DNA of 12,596 nt. Origin: Chloroflexota bacterium. GTDB taxonomy: Bacteria > Chloroflexota > Limnocylindria > Limnocylindrales > CSP1-4. Within the stretch, counting starts at the first letter, position 1; the number at the start of each line of letters is the position of its first letter. Below the pieces are notes generated by a model that was not told the DNA's origin, made no database searches, and worked only from the letters and a program-made list of their open reading frames with translations. The position numbers were made by a program, and so were the translations under genes. Positions 1 through 7,530 of the stretch are shown piece after piece. The stretch lies in contig JARXKQ010000012.1 of the NCBI GenBank assembly GCA_030271555.1, forward strand, positions 1 through 12,596. The letters run 5' to 3'.

Positions 1-82
1 GAGGCCCACTCGTGCCACTGGCAACTGGCCCAAGGGTACGCGCTGACTCACATGACAGCATCCGAACCGACTTCGGGAACTT

Positions 83-103
83 AGTGCGCATTTGCAGCGC
101 ACT
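83..103. terminator. Short stem-loop, possible convergent terminator
   Basis: A perfect 7-bp inverted repeat (AGTGCGC / GCGCACT) with a 7-base loop lies in the gene-poor left edge. No T-tract follows on the plus strand, so it is not a classic intrinsic terminator. It sits about 80 bases beyond the stop codon of the minus-strand dehydrogenase. It also lies directly after a TAG (82-84) that closes a plus-strand frame open from base 1. It could therefore separate convergent transcripts. Otherwise bases 1-181 show nothing I can call. Confidence 0.3.
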
Positions 104-181
104 TGTCCGCAAGCCGCCGCTCGACCGGGAGTAACGCGCGTGGGGCGAGCATTTGGCAGGATGGGCGGATCCCGTCCGGGC

Positions 182-1324
182 CTAGCTGTCGGTCAGCTTG
201 TAGATCGAGCCGCCCAGGTCGACCAGGTACAGGTAGCCCGCGTTGTCCACGCCGAACGAGCTGATGTTGTAGCCGGTGGCATCGAGTGGGGCGGGGAGTG
301 GATTGCCGGCGGTGAAGTCGGCCGGGATGGCCCAAACCTTGCCCGAGCAGTAGTCGCCGAAGACGTAGTCGCCTTCGAGGGCGGCGCCGGACCGGCGCGA
401 GACGTAACCGCCGGTAACGGCGCAGCCGTCGGAGCCGTGGCTGTACTCAGCTATCGGCAGCGTGTTGCAGCCAGTGGTGCATAGGTCACCCTGGGTGTGG
501 CCGGGCGAGTTGTAGTAGTGCAGTCCCTCGAGCAGCCGCCAGCCGAAGTTGACGCCACGGCCGGTCGGAACGCGGTCGATCTCCTCGTACTCATCCTGGC
601 CTACGTCGCCGCAGAAGAGCGTCCCGTCCGAGGGGTCGAACGAGCAGCGCCATGGGTTGCGCAGGCCATAGGACCATATGGCGTCCTTGCCAGGGATGCC
701 GACGAACGGGTTGTCAGCCGGAACCGTGTAAGCGCGAGTGCCGCTCTTGAGCGGGTTGACGCGCAGGATCTTGCCCTGCAGGTGGTCCAGGTCCTGGGCC
801 CGATTGCCGGGATCGCCGCCGCTTCCGCCGTCGCCTTTTGCGATGTACAGGTAATTGCCTTTGAAGGCCATCCAACCGCCGTTGTGGTTGCTGTATGGCT
901 GGGCCATGACCAGCACGACGCGCCTGCTCGCGCGGTCGGCTTTGCTTGGATCCCCACTGGACCGTTTGAACTCGGCCACGACGGACTTGCCGTCACTCTT
1001 GCGGTTGTAGAAGACGTAGAAGAGGCCGTTGCTGGCGTAGCTGGGATGGAACGCCAGGCCCAGCAATCCCTGCTCGCTGTCTGTCGTCACGAGATCGCTG
1101 ATGTCCAGAAAGGTGCCGCCGCCCACGATCTTGACCAGGCCGCCCTTTTCGACCACGAACACGCGGCTGTCGCCGGCGTTGGTGACGAAGACCGGCGAGT
1201 CATAGCCGCTCGCCACCAGCGTCAGGTTGAGCCCGGCGGCCAGCGCCGGACCGGGCAGCGCGGCAACTGTCAGGATGATTAGAGCCGCGGCAGCCCCGAG
1301 GCGGCGCGAGAGTGAGACAGACAT
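182..1324 (-). CDS. Secreted PQQ-dependent glucose/sorbosone dehydrogenase-family protein (aldose sugar dehydrogenase-like)
   Basis: Predicted extracytoplasmic six-bladed beta-propeller of the GSDH family, whose characterised members oxidise aldoses with PQQ. From the chosen ATG (1324) it is 380 residues. An N-terminal signal peptide (basic SRR, then an Ala/Leu/Ile core ending in PALAA) is visible in about the first 30 residues. Family landmarks appear in order: SEQGLLGLAFHP, the catalytic-type His in NHNGG (about H147), YIAKGDGG, GLRNPW (about 220-225), CGDVGQDEYEEI, VNFGW and GDYCSGKVW. Several cysteines (WRC...FCGDVG, CTTGC, GCAV, DYC) suggest disulfides, as expected outside the cytoplasm. 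An upstream in-frame ATG at 1357 would add 11 residues before the signal peptide and has no Shine-Dalgarno, whereas a GGGGG run lies 12 bases before 1324. It is transcribed away from the glucan cluster, so a shared role is not implied. No PQQ synthesis genes are in the window. The substrate is unknown. Confidence 0.88.
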   Translation of the reverse strand: MSVSLSRRLGAAAALIILTVAALPGPALAAGLNLTLVASGYDSPVFVTNAGDSRVFVVEKGGLVKIVGGGTFLDISDLVTTDSEQGLLGLAFHPSYASNGLFYVFYNRKSDGKSVVAEFKRSSGDPSKADRASRRVVLVMAQPYSNHNGGWMAFKGNYLYIAKGDGGSGGDPGNRAQDLDHLQGKILRVNPLKSGTRAYTVPADNPFVGIPGKDAIWSYGLRNPWRCSFDPSDGTLFCGDVGQDEYEEIDRVPTGRGVNFGWRLLEGLHYYNSPGHTQGDLCTTGCNTLPIAEYSHGSDGCAVTGGYVSRRSGAALEGDYVFGDYCSGKVWAIPADFTAGNPLPAPLDATGYNISSFGVDNAGYLYLVDLGGSIYKLTDS

Positions 1325-1564
1325 TTCGCAGCAAAACCCCCTGATCACGGCGACCATTCAAGAGACCGCGTGACCGTAGCAAACATCGCGCAGGCGTAGA
1401 TGCCTCGATGGTCCGGTGCGCGCCGGCGCCAAGGCTCAGTCTCCGCAGTCGGCCTGCGGGCCGCTGCTGCGCGCTCCGTGCAAGCCCCTGCAGGCAGGTG
1501 CTTTCGCTCCGCTTGCGGTGAGGGATGGACCGATGACCGCCTGTCGGCGAGGATTGCACCGCAG
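1325..1564. other. Divergent intergenic region between dehydrogenase and GH13-glgE operon
   Basis: These 240 bases must carry the control signals for both divergent units. I see no convincing -35/-10 pair on either strand. Two short perfect palindromes stand out, GCGCCGGCGC (1420-1429) and CCTGCAGG (1487-1494). They could be operator half-sites, but such words are common in GC-rich DNA. The reading frame upstream of 1565 stays open back to about 1400, but its residues are Arg/Ala/Gly-rich and look like non-coding translation. Confidence 0.5.
1549..1553 (+). promoter_or_regulatory. Ribosome binding site for the long GH13 gene
   Basis: GAGGA lies 11 bases before the ATG at 1565. The spacing is slightly long, but it supports this start over the in-frame ATG at 1400, whose extra 55 residues look like translated non-coding sequence. 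Confidence 0.5.
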
Positions 1565-4500
1565 ATGAGCTTCGAGTTCCACGTTTCGCGCGATGCGCGG
1601 CAGCGCTACGACTTCGATGAAGCGCTTTTCCGCTTGTCCGGCAACGTGGTCTTCGCCGATTACGCCGCCGCGCGGCGCTTCGCCTACGCGATGAACTCAC
1701 AGCGCGATATGGCCGCGGAACCAGGCAGCGCGGTGCGCGCCGGCGACATCAACGCGATGGGCCTGGTCGATGAAGTCCTGCACTACGTCGTCGAGCTGTA
1801 TCGCCGCCAACGCAACCCGGCGGCGATGGCCGGTGCGCTGGCCGCGCTGGACCAACGTCTAGGGCCGCAGGCGCTGGAGACGGCGCTGACGGTGTTCGCC
1901 GACCGCTTCCCGACCGTTGCTGCCTACCGGGGCGATCAGTCGGCGGCCGACTATCTCGCTGGCCAGACCGGCGGCATGCCCAATCGCCAGATCGCGCTCG
2001 AGGAGCTGCTCATGGTCTGGCTGGCCAACGGCAACCCGGCATTCGGCCGGTATTCAGAGCTGTTCGTTGACACACCGCTGGCTGACGGCAGCGCGTACGA
2101 CGAGCTCATCGGTGGGCTGCGCGACCACTTCCGGACGCAACCCGGCTTTGGGCCAGACGGCGATGACCTGATAACGCTGCTCCAACGCCCGGCGCGCGAG
2201 GCACCCGGCTCACTCGCCGAGCAGCTGCGCTGGATCGGCAACAGCTGGGGCTTCGTGGCCGACCGCTTTGGCGACAACTTGACCATCGGCCTCGATGTGT
2301 TGCGCGAGGACGAGCGCGCGACCTGGATGCGTTTCAACGCCAGTGACGGCGGTGCCGACGGCGGCGCCGAATTCGGCGGCGGCGCCACGAACGCGGACAG
2401 CGCCGCGCTGCACGGCTTTGGCGAGGCGGCCCAGAGCGAGGTCAAGCGCTTCAGCCGCGACCTGGACTGGATGCCGCGCGTCGTGCTGTTGGCGAAGAGC
2501 ACCTACGTGTGGCTCGACCAGCTATCGCGCAGCTATGACCGGCCGATCTACCGCTTGGACCAGATTCCGGACGAGGAGCTGGACGCGATCTCTCGGCGCG
2601 GCTTCACCGGCCTGTGGCTGATCGGCCTGTGGGAGCGCAGCCGCGCCTCCCAGGAGATCAAGCGGCTGAGAGGCAACCCCGAGGCGGTCGCGTCGGCCTA
2701 TTCACTGATGGACTACCGCATCGCCGACGACCTGGGCGGTGAAGCGGCCTACCGCGACCTGCACGATCGTGCCTGGGCACGCGGCGTCCGGCTCGCGTCG
2801 GACATGGTCCCCAACCACATGGGCATCGACTCGCGCTGGGTGATCGAGCATCCCGAATGGTTCGTCCAGCGGCCCGACATGCCGTACCCCGCCTATTCCT
2901 ACACCGGGCCGGATCTCTCGTCGGACCAGGGCGTGGGCATCTTCATCGAGGACCACTACTTCGATAACAGCGATGCCGCAGTGACCTTCAAACGGGTCGA
3001 CCGCTGGACCAGCGAGGAACGGTTCATCTACCACGGCAACGACGGGACATCGATGCCGTGGAACGACACGGCACAGCTCGACTACCTCAATGCCGAGGTG
3101 CGCGAGGCCGTCATCCAGACCATCCTCGACGTCGCGCGGCACTTCCCCATCGTTCGTTTCGACGCCGCGATGACGCTCGCGAAGAAGCACATCGAGCGGC
3201 TCTGGTACCCAGTCCCCGGGGAGGCCGGCGCGATCCCGTCGCGCGCGGAGAGCGCCATGAGCAAGGCCGCGTTCGACCAGTTGATGCCCGTCGAGTTCTG
3301 GCGCGAGGTGGTTGACCGGGTCGCGGCGGAGGCGCCCAACACCCTCCTCCTGGCTGAGGCGTTCTGGCTCATGGAGGGCTACTTCGTCCGGACGCTGGGC
3401 ATGCACCGCGTCTACAACAGCGCGTTCATGAACATGCTGCGCGACGAGAAGAACGCCGAGTACCGGACGGTCATCAAGAACACGCTCGAGTTCGACCCGC
3501 AGATCCTGAAGCGCTACGTCAACTTCATGAACAACCCTGACGAGCGGACCGCGGTCGACCAGTTCGGCGACGGCGACAAGTACTTCGGCGTGGCGACGCT
3601 GATGGCGACGATGCCCGGGCTGCCGATGTTCGGCCATGGTCAGGTCGAGGGCTACACCGAGCGCTACGGCATGGAATACCGCCGCGCGTATTTCGATGAG
3701 TCGCCCAACGAGGGGCTGGTCGCGCGGCATGAGCGCGACATCTTCCCGCTCTTGCACCAGCGCTGGCTCTTCGCCGAGGTGGACGACTTTTCGCTGTATG
3801 ACTTCATGACAACGGACGGCGAATTGAATGAGGACGTATTCGCGTTCTCGAACACGCGCGGCGGTGAGCGGTCGCTGATCGTCTATCACAACAAGTACGC
3901 CGAGACCCGCGGCTGGATTCGCACGGCCGCTGTGACCGGGCGGACGCTGCGCGAGGCGCTGCGCCTGCCGGACGGGGAAAACGATTTCGTGCTCCTCCAC
4001 GATGGACGGTCCGGCCAGGAGTACCTCCGATCGGCGCGCGAGCTGGCCGAGAAGGGGCTGTACGTCGAGCTCCACGCCTACGAGACGCAGGCCTTCCTCG
4101 AGATGCGCGAGCTGGTCGACCCAGATGGCCGCTGGCGCCGACTGGCCGAGCAGTTGGGCGGTCGCGGCGTGCCGTCGGTGGCCGACGCGCTGCGCGAAAC
4201 CGAGTTGGGGCCGCTCCATGTTGCGCTGCGAACGGACGACGCCCAGGCGGCCGTCCGCCTCGCGGCGGCAATGGTGGGCCGCCCGGCGCCCGCGGGCACG
4301 GCGGCTGATGGCGCGGCGCGCGCGGTCGACGAATTCCTGACGACGGCGCGACCGGATCTCGCGCGCGGCCGCTGGATCTACGAATGGCACGTCGACCGCG
4401 TTCTGCCCGACGCGGAGCTGATCGCGCTACGGCTGGATCTTGCCGCGCGTCAGGTCGACGAGGGCGATGGCGCCTCGCCGCACGACCTGCTTGGCGACGA

Positions 4501-4867
4501 TCGCTTCCAGCGGATCATCGGTGCGCACGAGGCAGACGGCGTGACCTGGTTCAACCGCGAGGCCTTTGAGAACGCGGTGACCGTGCTGGGCCTGGCGCGC
4601 CCAGATGATCTCGTGGCGGCTGCCGCATCATCGGAATACCGACTCGACGATCTGGCCAAGCTTGTCGCCGAGCCGCCGCCCTGGACATCGACGCGTCCGC
4701 CCCGGCCAGTGCCGCGCGGCGGCCGCTCACCCAACAAGCGCGATCAGTCGATGCCGCCCAAGCCAACCAAGGCGGCCGCGACCGTGAAGCCAGCAACGAC
4801 TGCCAGAGCGGCGGCGCCCGCCAAGAAGGTCACCCCCGCAAAACCCAAGAAGTTCCCGACCAAGTGA
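1565..4867 (+). CDS. Long GH13 alpha-amylase-family protein of unknown specificity, coupled to glgE
   Basis: A 1100-residue cytoplasmic-looking protein (no signal peptide) with a central GH13 barrel. Residues 1 to about 310 form a mostly helical N-terminal region, including a Gly/Asp-rich stretch at 260-279. The barrel spans roughly 310-790. GH13 region I is DMVPNH (413-418). The nucleophile is D533 in VRFDAA, the acid/base is E598 in LLAEAFW, and the transition-state Asp is D659 in NNPDER. All three catalytic carboxylates are present, so an active enzyme is likely. A helical C-terminal region (about 800-1036) follows, then a Pro/Lys/Ala-rich tail (1037-1100). Region IV reads N-N-P-D instead of the usual N-H-D. 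Together with LAEAF and EHPEWF-x-QRPD, this resembles GlgE, the next gene. The stop overlaps the glgE start by 4 bases, implying one operon and translational coupling. Homologues are, to my knowledge, annotated only as alpha-amylase-family proteins. A hydrolase, transglycosylase or glucan-remodelling role are all possible. The family call is firm; the function is open. Confidence 0.85.
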   Translation: MSFEFHVSRDARQRYDFDEALFRLSGNVVFADYAAARRFAYAMNSQRDMAAEPGSAVRAGDINAMGLVDEVLHYVVELYRRQRNPAAMAGALAALDQRLGPQALETALTVFADRFPTVAAYRGDQSAADYLAGQTGGMPNRQIALEELLMVWLANGNPAFGRYSELFVDTPLADGSAYDELIGGLRDHFRTQPGFGPDGDDLITLLQRPAREAPGSLAEQLRWIGNSWGFVADRFGDNLTIGLDVLREDERATWMRFNASDGGADGGAEFGGGATNADSAALHGFGEAAQSEVKRFSRDLDWMPRVVLLAKSTYVWLDQLSRSYDRPIYRLDQIPDEELDAISRRGFTGLWLIGLWERSRASQEIKRLRGNPEAVASAYSLMDYRIADDLGGEAAYRDLHDRAWARGVRLASDMVPNHMGIDSRWVIEHPEWFVQRPDMPYPAYSYTGPDLSSDQGVGIFIEDHYFDNSDAAVTFKRVDRWTSEERFIYHGNDGTSMPWNDTAQLDYLNAEVREAVIQTILDVARHFPIVRFDAAMTLAKKHIERLWYPVPGEAGAIPSRAESAMSKAAFDQLMPVEFWREVVDRVAAEAPNTLLLAEAFWLMEGYFVRTLGMHRVYNSAFMNMLRDEKNAEYRTVIKNTLEFDPQILKRYVNFMNNPDERTAVDQFGDGDKYFGVATLMATMPGLPMFGHGQVEGYTERYGMEYRRAYFDESPNEGLVARHERDIFPLLHQRWLFAEVDDFSLYDFMTTDGELNEDVFAFSNTRGGERSLIVYHNKYAETRGWIRTAAVTGRTLREALRLPDGENDFVLLHDGRSGQEYLRSARELAEKGLYVELHAYETQAFLEMRELVDPDGRWRRLAEQLGGRGVPSVADALRETELGPLHVALRTDDAQAAVRLAAAMVGRPAPAGTAADGAARAVDEFLTTARPDLARGRWIYEWHVDRVLPDAELIALRLDLAARQVDEGDGASPHDLLGDDRFQRIIGAHEADGVTWFNREAFENAVTVLGLARPDDLVAAAASSEYRLDDLAKLVAEPPPWTSTRPPRPVPRGGRSPNKRDQSMPPKPTKAAATVKPATTARAAAPAKKVTPAKPKKFPTK
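4673..4864 (+). other. Disordered, lysine-rich C-terminal tail of the GH13 protein
   Basis: This segment encodes residues 1037-1100. A Pro/Arg-rich linker (PPPW...RPPRPVPRGG) is followed by 38 residues (1063-1100) made almost entirely of Pro, Ala, Thr and Lys, with nine lysines, one arginine and no acidic residue. The composition resembles histone H1-like or PhaF/AlgP-type tails. It is not expected of a glycoside hydrolase and is probably unstructured. Confidence 0.75.
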
Positions 4868-6705
4868 CCCAGGAACTGCCGCTCGACGGGCGCCAGCGCG
4901 CCGTCATCGAGAACGTCGCGCCGCAGGTGGACGGTGGCCGTTTCCCGGTAAAGCGGGTAGTCGGTGACACCCTGGCCGTTGAAGCGGACGTGTTGGCCGA
5001 TGGCCACGATGAGGTGCGCGCCGCCCTTGCGTGGCGCGGCCCGGACTCAGCTGAGTGGCACCAAGCGGACATGGCGCCACTGGGCAACGATCGCTGGCGC
5101 GCGACGTTCGCGTTGCCAACGGTGGGCAGGTACGAGTTCAAGGTCAGCGGCAGCGTCGATCACTACGCGACGTGGGAGCACGACCTCGAGAAGCGCGTAG
5201 CGGCCGGCCAGGACGTGACAGTCGACAGGCAGATCGGCGAGCAGCTTCGCGCGCGGCTCGATCGGGGCGAATCTGAGCCCTCAACGGAGAGCGAGGTTTA
5301 CGCAGTCACGGTTGACCCGGTGCGCGCCGCTTTCTCCGCCTGGTACGAGCTCTTTCCGCGATCGGCCTCGCCGGATCCCAAACGGCACGGCACGCTGCGC
5401 GATGTGATCGGGCGGCTCGACTATGTCAGCGGGCTGGGCTTCAACGTGCTGTACCTACCGCCCATTCATCCGGTCGGTCGGCAGTTCCGCAAGGGGCCCA
5501 ACAACCAACCATCGACCAACCCGGCTGACCCGGGCGTGCCCTGGGCGATCGGCTGTGCCGAGGGCGGGCACACGGCGGTCCACCCCGACTTGGGCACCCT
5601 CGAGGATTTCGACGCGCTCGTCGCGGCGGCGCGGGCCAAGGACATCGACATCGCGCTCGACATTGCGTTCCAGGCTTCGCCCGACCACCCGTGGGTAACC
5701 GAGCACCCAACATGGTTCAAGCAGCGACCCGACGGGACCATTCAGTACGCCGAGAACCCGCCCAAGAAATACCAGGACATCTACCCGTTCGACTTCGAGA
5801 GCACCGACTGGCGCGAGCTGTGGCAGGCGCTCAACGAGGTCTTCCGCTTCTGGATTGGCCACGGCGTGACAATGTTCCGCGTCGATAACCCGCACACCAA
5901 GGCGTTTGCCTTCTGGGAGTGGTGCATCGCCGACATCAAGCGCGATCAACCTTCGGCCATTTTCCTGGCCGAGGCTTTCACTCGGCCCAAGCCCATGTAT
6001 CGGTTGGCCAAGATCGGCTTCTCGCAGTCGTACACGTACTTCACCTGGCGCAACACCGCGGCCGCGCTGATGGTGTACATGACCGAGCTCACCTCCGACC
6101 CGGCGCGCGAGTTCTTCCGGCCCAACTTCTGGCCGAACACGCCGGACATCCTGCATGCCGATCTGCAGCACGGCGGCCGCGGGGCCTTCATGGCCCGGCT
6201 CGTCCTGGCGGCGACCCTGTCGTCCAACTATGGGATCTACGGTCCGGCGTTCGAGCTGCTGGAAGCGGTGCCGCGCGAGGATGGTTCGGAGGAGTACCTC
6301 GACTCGGAGAAATACCAGCAACGCACGTGGGACCTCAAGCGCGCCGACTCACTCGCGCCGCTGATCACCACGATCAACGCCGCGCGGCGCGATCATCCGG
6401 CGCTGCAGAGCAACGAGCGGCTGGTCTTCCATGAAGTGAATAGCGATTGGCTGCTCGCCTATTCGAAGGTTTCCGCGGATGGCCGCGACGTGATCCTTGC
6501 GGTGGTCAACCTTGATTTCCACGCGACGCGCGCCGGCACTTTGGAGCTCGACCTGGCCGCGCTTGGTCTGCCGGCCGATGCGCCCTTCGAGGCGCGCGAT
6601 CTACTCGATGGCGCCACCTACACCTGGCGCGGCTCGCGCAACTGGGTCTCGCTCGATCCCGAGGTCCGCGCCGCGCACCTACTCTGGCTGCGCCGGGTCG
6701 GGTAA
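4864..6705 (+). CDS. glgE: Alpha-1,4-glucan:maltose-1-phosphate maltosyltransferase
   Basis: GlgE (GH13_3) transfers maltose from alpha-maltose-1-phosphate to the non-reducing end of an alpha-1,4-glucan, releasing phosphate. It is a cytosolic step of the GlgE glucan pathway. The 613-residue protein opens with the GlgE N-terminal beta domain (RFPVKRVVGD, NDRWRATF, VDHYATWEHD; about 25-125). A helical segment that looks shorter than in characterised actinobacterial GlgE follows. The barrel begins at AFSAWYELFPRS. Diagnostic motifs are LPPIHPVGRQFRKG, the nucleophile D341 in FRVDNPHTK, the acid/base E370 in FLAEAFTRPK, and D428 in NTPDIL. The AENPPKKYQDIYP strip of maltosyltransferases is intact. 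The GTG start at 4864 lies within GTGA, where the TGA stops the upstream GH13 gene, so translation is probably coupled. Its substrate would be supplied by the TreS-maltokinase fusion encoded about 1.4 kb downstream. The protein is somewhat short for the family but appears complete. Confidence 0.96.
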   Translation: MTQELPLDGRQRAVIENVAPQVDGGRFPVKRVVGDTLAVEADVLADGHDEVRAALAWRGPDSAEWHQADMAPLGNDRWRATFALPTVGRYEFKVSGSVDHYATWEHDLEKRVAAGQDVTVDRQIGEQLRARLDRGESEPSTESEVYAVTVDPVRAAFSAWYELFPRSASPDPKRHGTLRDVIGRLDYVSGLGFNVLYLPPIHPVGRQFRKGPNNQPSTNPADPGVPWAIGCAEGGHTAVHPDLGTLEDFDALVAAARAKDIDIALDIAFQASPDHPWVTEHPTWFKQRPDGTIQYAENPPKKYQDIYPFDFESTDWRELWQALNEVFRFWIGHGVTMFRVDNPHTKAFAFWEWCIADIKRDQPSAIFLAEAFTRPKPMYRLAKIGFSQSYTYFTWRNTAAALMVYMTELTSDPAREFFRPNFWPNTPDILHADLQHGGRGAFMARLVLAATLSSNYGIYGPAFELLEAVPREDGSEEYLDSEKYQQRTWDLKRADSLAPLITTINAARRDHPALQSNERLVFHEVNSDWLLAYSKVSADGRDVILAVVNLDFHATRAGTLELDLAALGLPADAPFEARDLLDGATYTWRGSRNWVSLDPEVRAAHLLWLRRVG

Positions 6706-6740
6706 TCCACAGATAAGTCGTTCGCGCCATCGTTGGCCGG

Positions 6741-7493
6741 GTGAACGATCAAAGGGTTGGGTCGGCCTTTCGGGCCGTTCGGATCAAGCGCGGCTGGCGC
6801 CAGACTGACGTTGCGCGGCGGGCGCGCGTATCTGATGGGATCGTGTCGTTGATCGAGCGCGGGCATCTCGAGCGGGTTTCGGTGACCGCATTTCGGCGGG
6901 TGGCAGCTGTCCTGGAGATCCGCGCGGAGGTCAGCGTGAGCCTGCCGCACGGAGAGCTGGAGCGGCTTCTCAACGCAGGGCACTCGGCGATGCCCGAGAT
7001 TGTCGCCGCATATTTCGGCTCTCTTCCGGGCTGGGTTCACGCGCCCGAGGTCTCGTTCTCCATCTACGGCGAACGTGGTGTGATCGACGTTCTGGCCTTC
7101 CACCCCTCGACCGGCTCGCTGCTGGTGATCGAACTCAAGACGGAGCTGGTCTCACTCGAGGACCTGCTCATGACCATGGACGTGCGACTTCGCCACGCGA
7201 CCAAGATTGCCCTCGAGCGAGGTTGGCACGCCAAGACTGTCAGCGCGTGGGTCCTCTTCGCGGAGAGTGCGACGAACCATCGCAGGGTCGCCGCACATCG
7301 GTCTGTGCTCCGCGCGGCGTTCGCGCAGGATGGTCGCTCGATGCGCGCGTGGCTTCAGAGCCCGACGGGTGCCGTCAGGGCACTGTCTTCCTGGTCAGTT
7401 CGACGGCTGGCTACGAATGGCCAGACTCTCGCCCAGCGACGGCAGGTCCGCGTGCGGGAGGCGGCCGGCAAATGCTCGCAATCCGCAGCCTGA
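6741..7493 (+). CDS. XRE-type helix-turn-helix protein with a C-terminal PD-(D/E)XK nuclease-like domain
   Basis: A 250-residue protein with a GTG start 35 bases after glgE. No clear Shine-Dalgarno is visible, so the start is moderately certain. Residues about 6-60 form a Cro/C1-type helix-turn-helix (FRAVRIKRGWRQTDVARRA, then VSDGIVSLIERGHLERVS). The second half contains D116 in GVIDVLAF, a turn, then LLVIELKT with E131 and K133. That D-x14-E-x-K spacing, flanked by hydrophobic strands, is the signature of PD-(D/E)XK-fold nucleases. A basic C-terminus follows. The protein may be a DNA-binding regulator whose nuclease-like domain binds DNA or a ligand, or a nuclease with a DNA-targeting domain. 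Its place between glgE and treS-mak suggests either local regulation or a later insertion; the sequence does not decide. I do not know a characterised homologue. Confidence 0.72.
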   Translation: MNDQRVGSAFRAVRIKRGWRQTDVARRARVSDGIVSLIERGHLERVSVTAFRRVAAVLEIRAEVSVSLPHGELERLLNAGHSAMPEIVAAYFGSLPGWVHAPEVSFSIYGERGVIDVLAFHPSTGSLLVIELKTELVSLEDLLMTMDVRLRHATKIALERGWHAKTVSAWVLFAESATNHRRVAAHRSVLRAAFAQDGRSMRAWLQSPTGAVRALSSWSVRRLATNGQTLAQRRQVRVREAAGKCSQSAA

Positions 7494-7530
7494 CGCGCGA
7501 ACTGCACACCTTGGGCCCGCTCTAACCCCG

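Noticed and set aside
1..84. 27-codon frame open from the window edge to TAG at 82-84, possible 3' end of an upstream gene
   Set aside because: Too short to recognise, although the stem-loop directly after it is compatible with a gene end.
1400..1564. N-terminal extension of the GH13 protein from the ATG at 1400
   Set aside because: The 55 extra residues are Arg/Ala/Gly-rich like translated non-coding DNA. A Shine-Dalgarno and a sensible N-terminus occur at 1565.
2702..4390. 562-codon open frame on the minus strand opposite the GH13 gene
   Set aside because: Low-complexity Arg/Val/Leu/His composition, no recognisable motif, and it lies opposite a gene with intact catalytic motifs. It is a typical GC-rich antisense shadow.
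5455..6321. 288-codon minus-strand frame opposite glgE
   Set aside because: Shadow of glgE. The composition is biased and no family is recognised.
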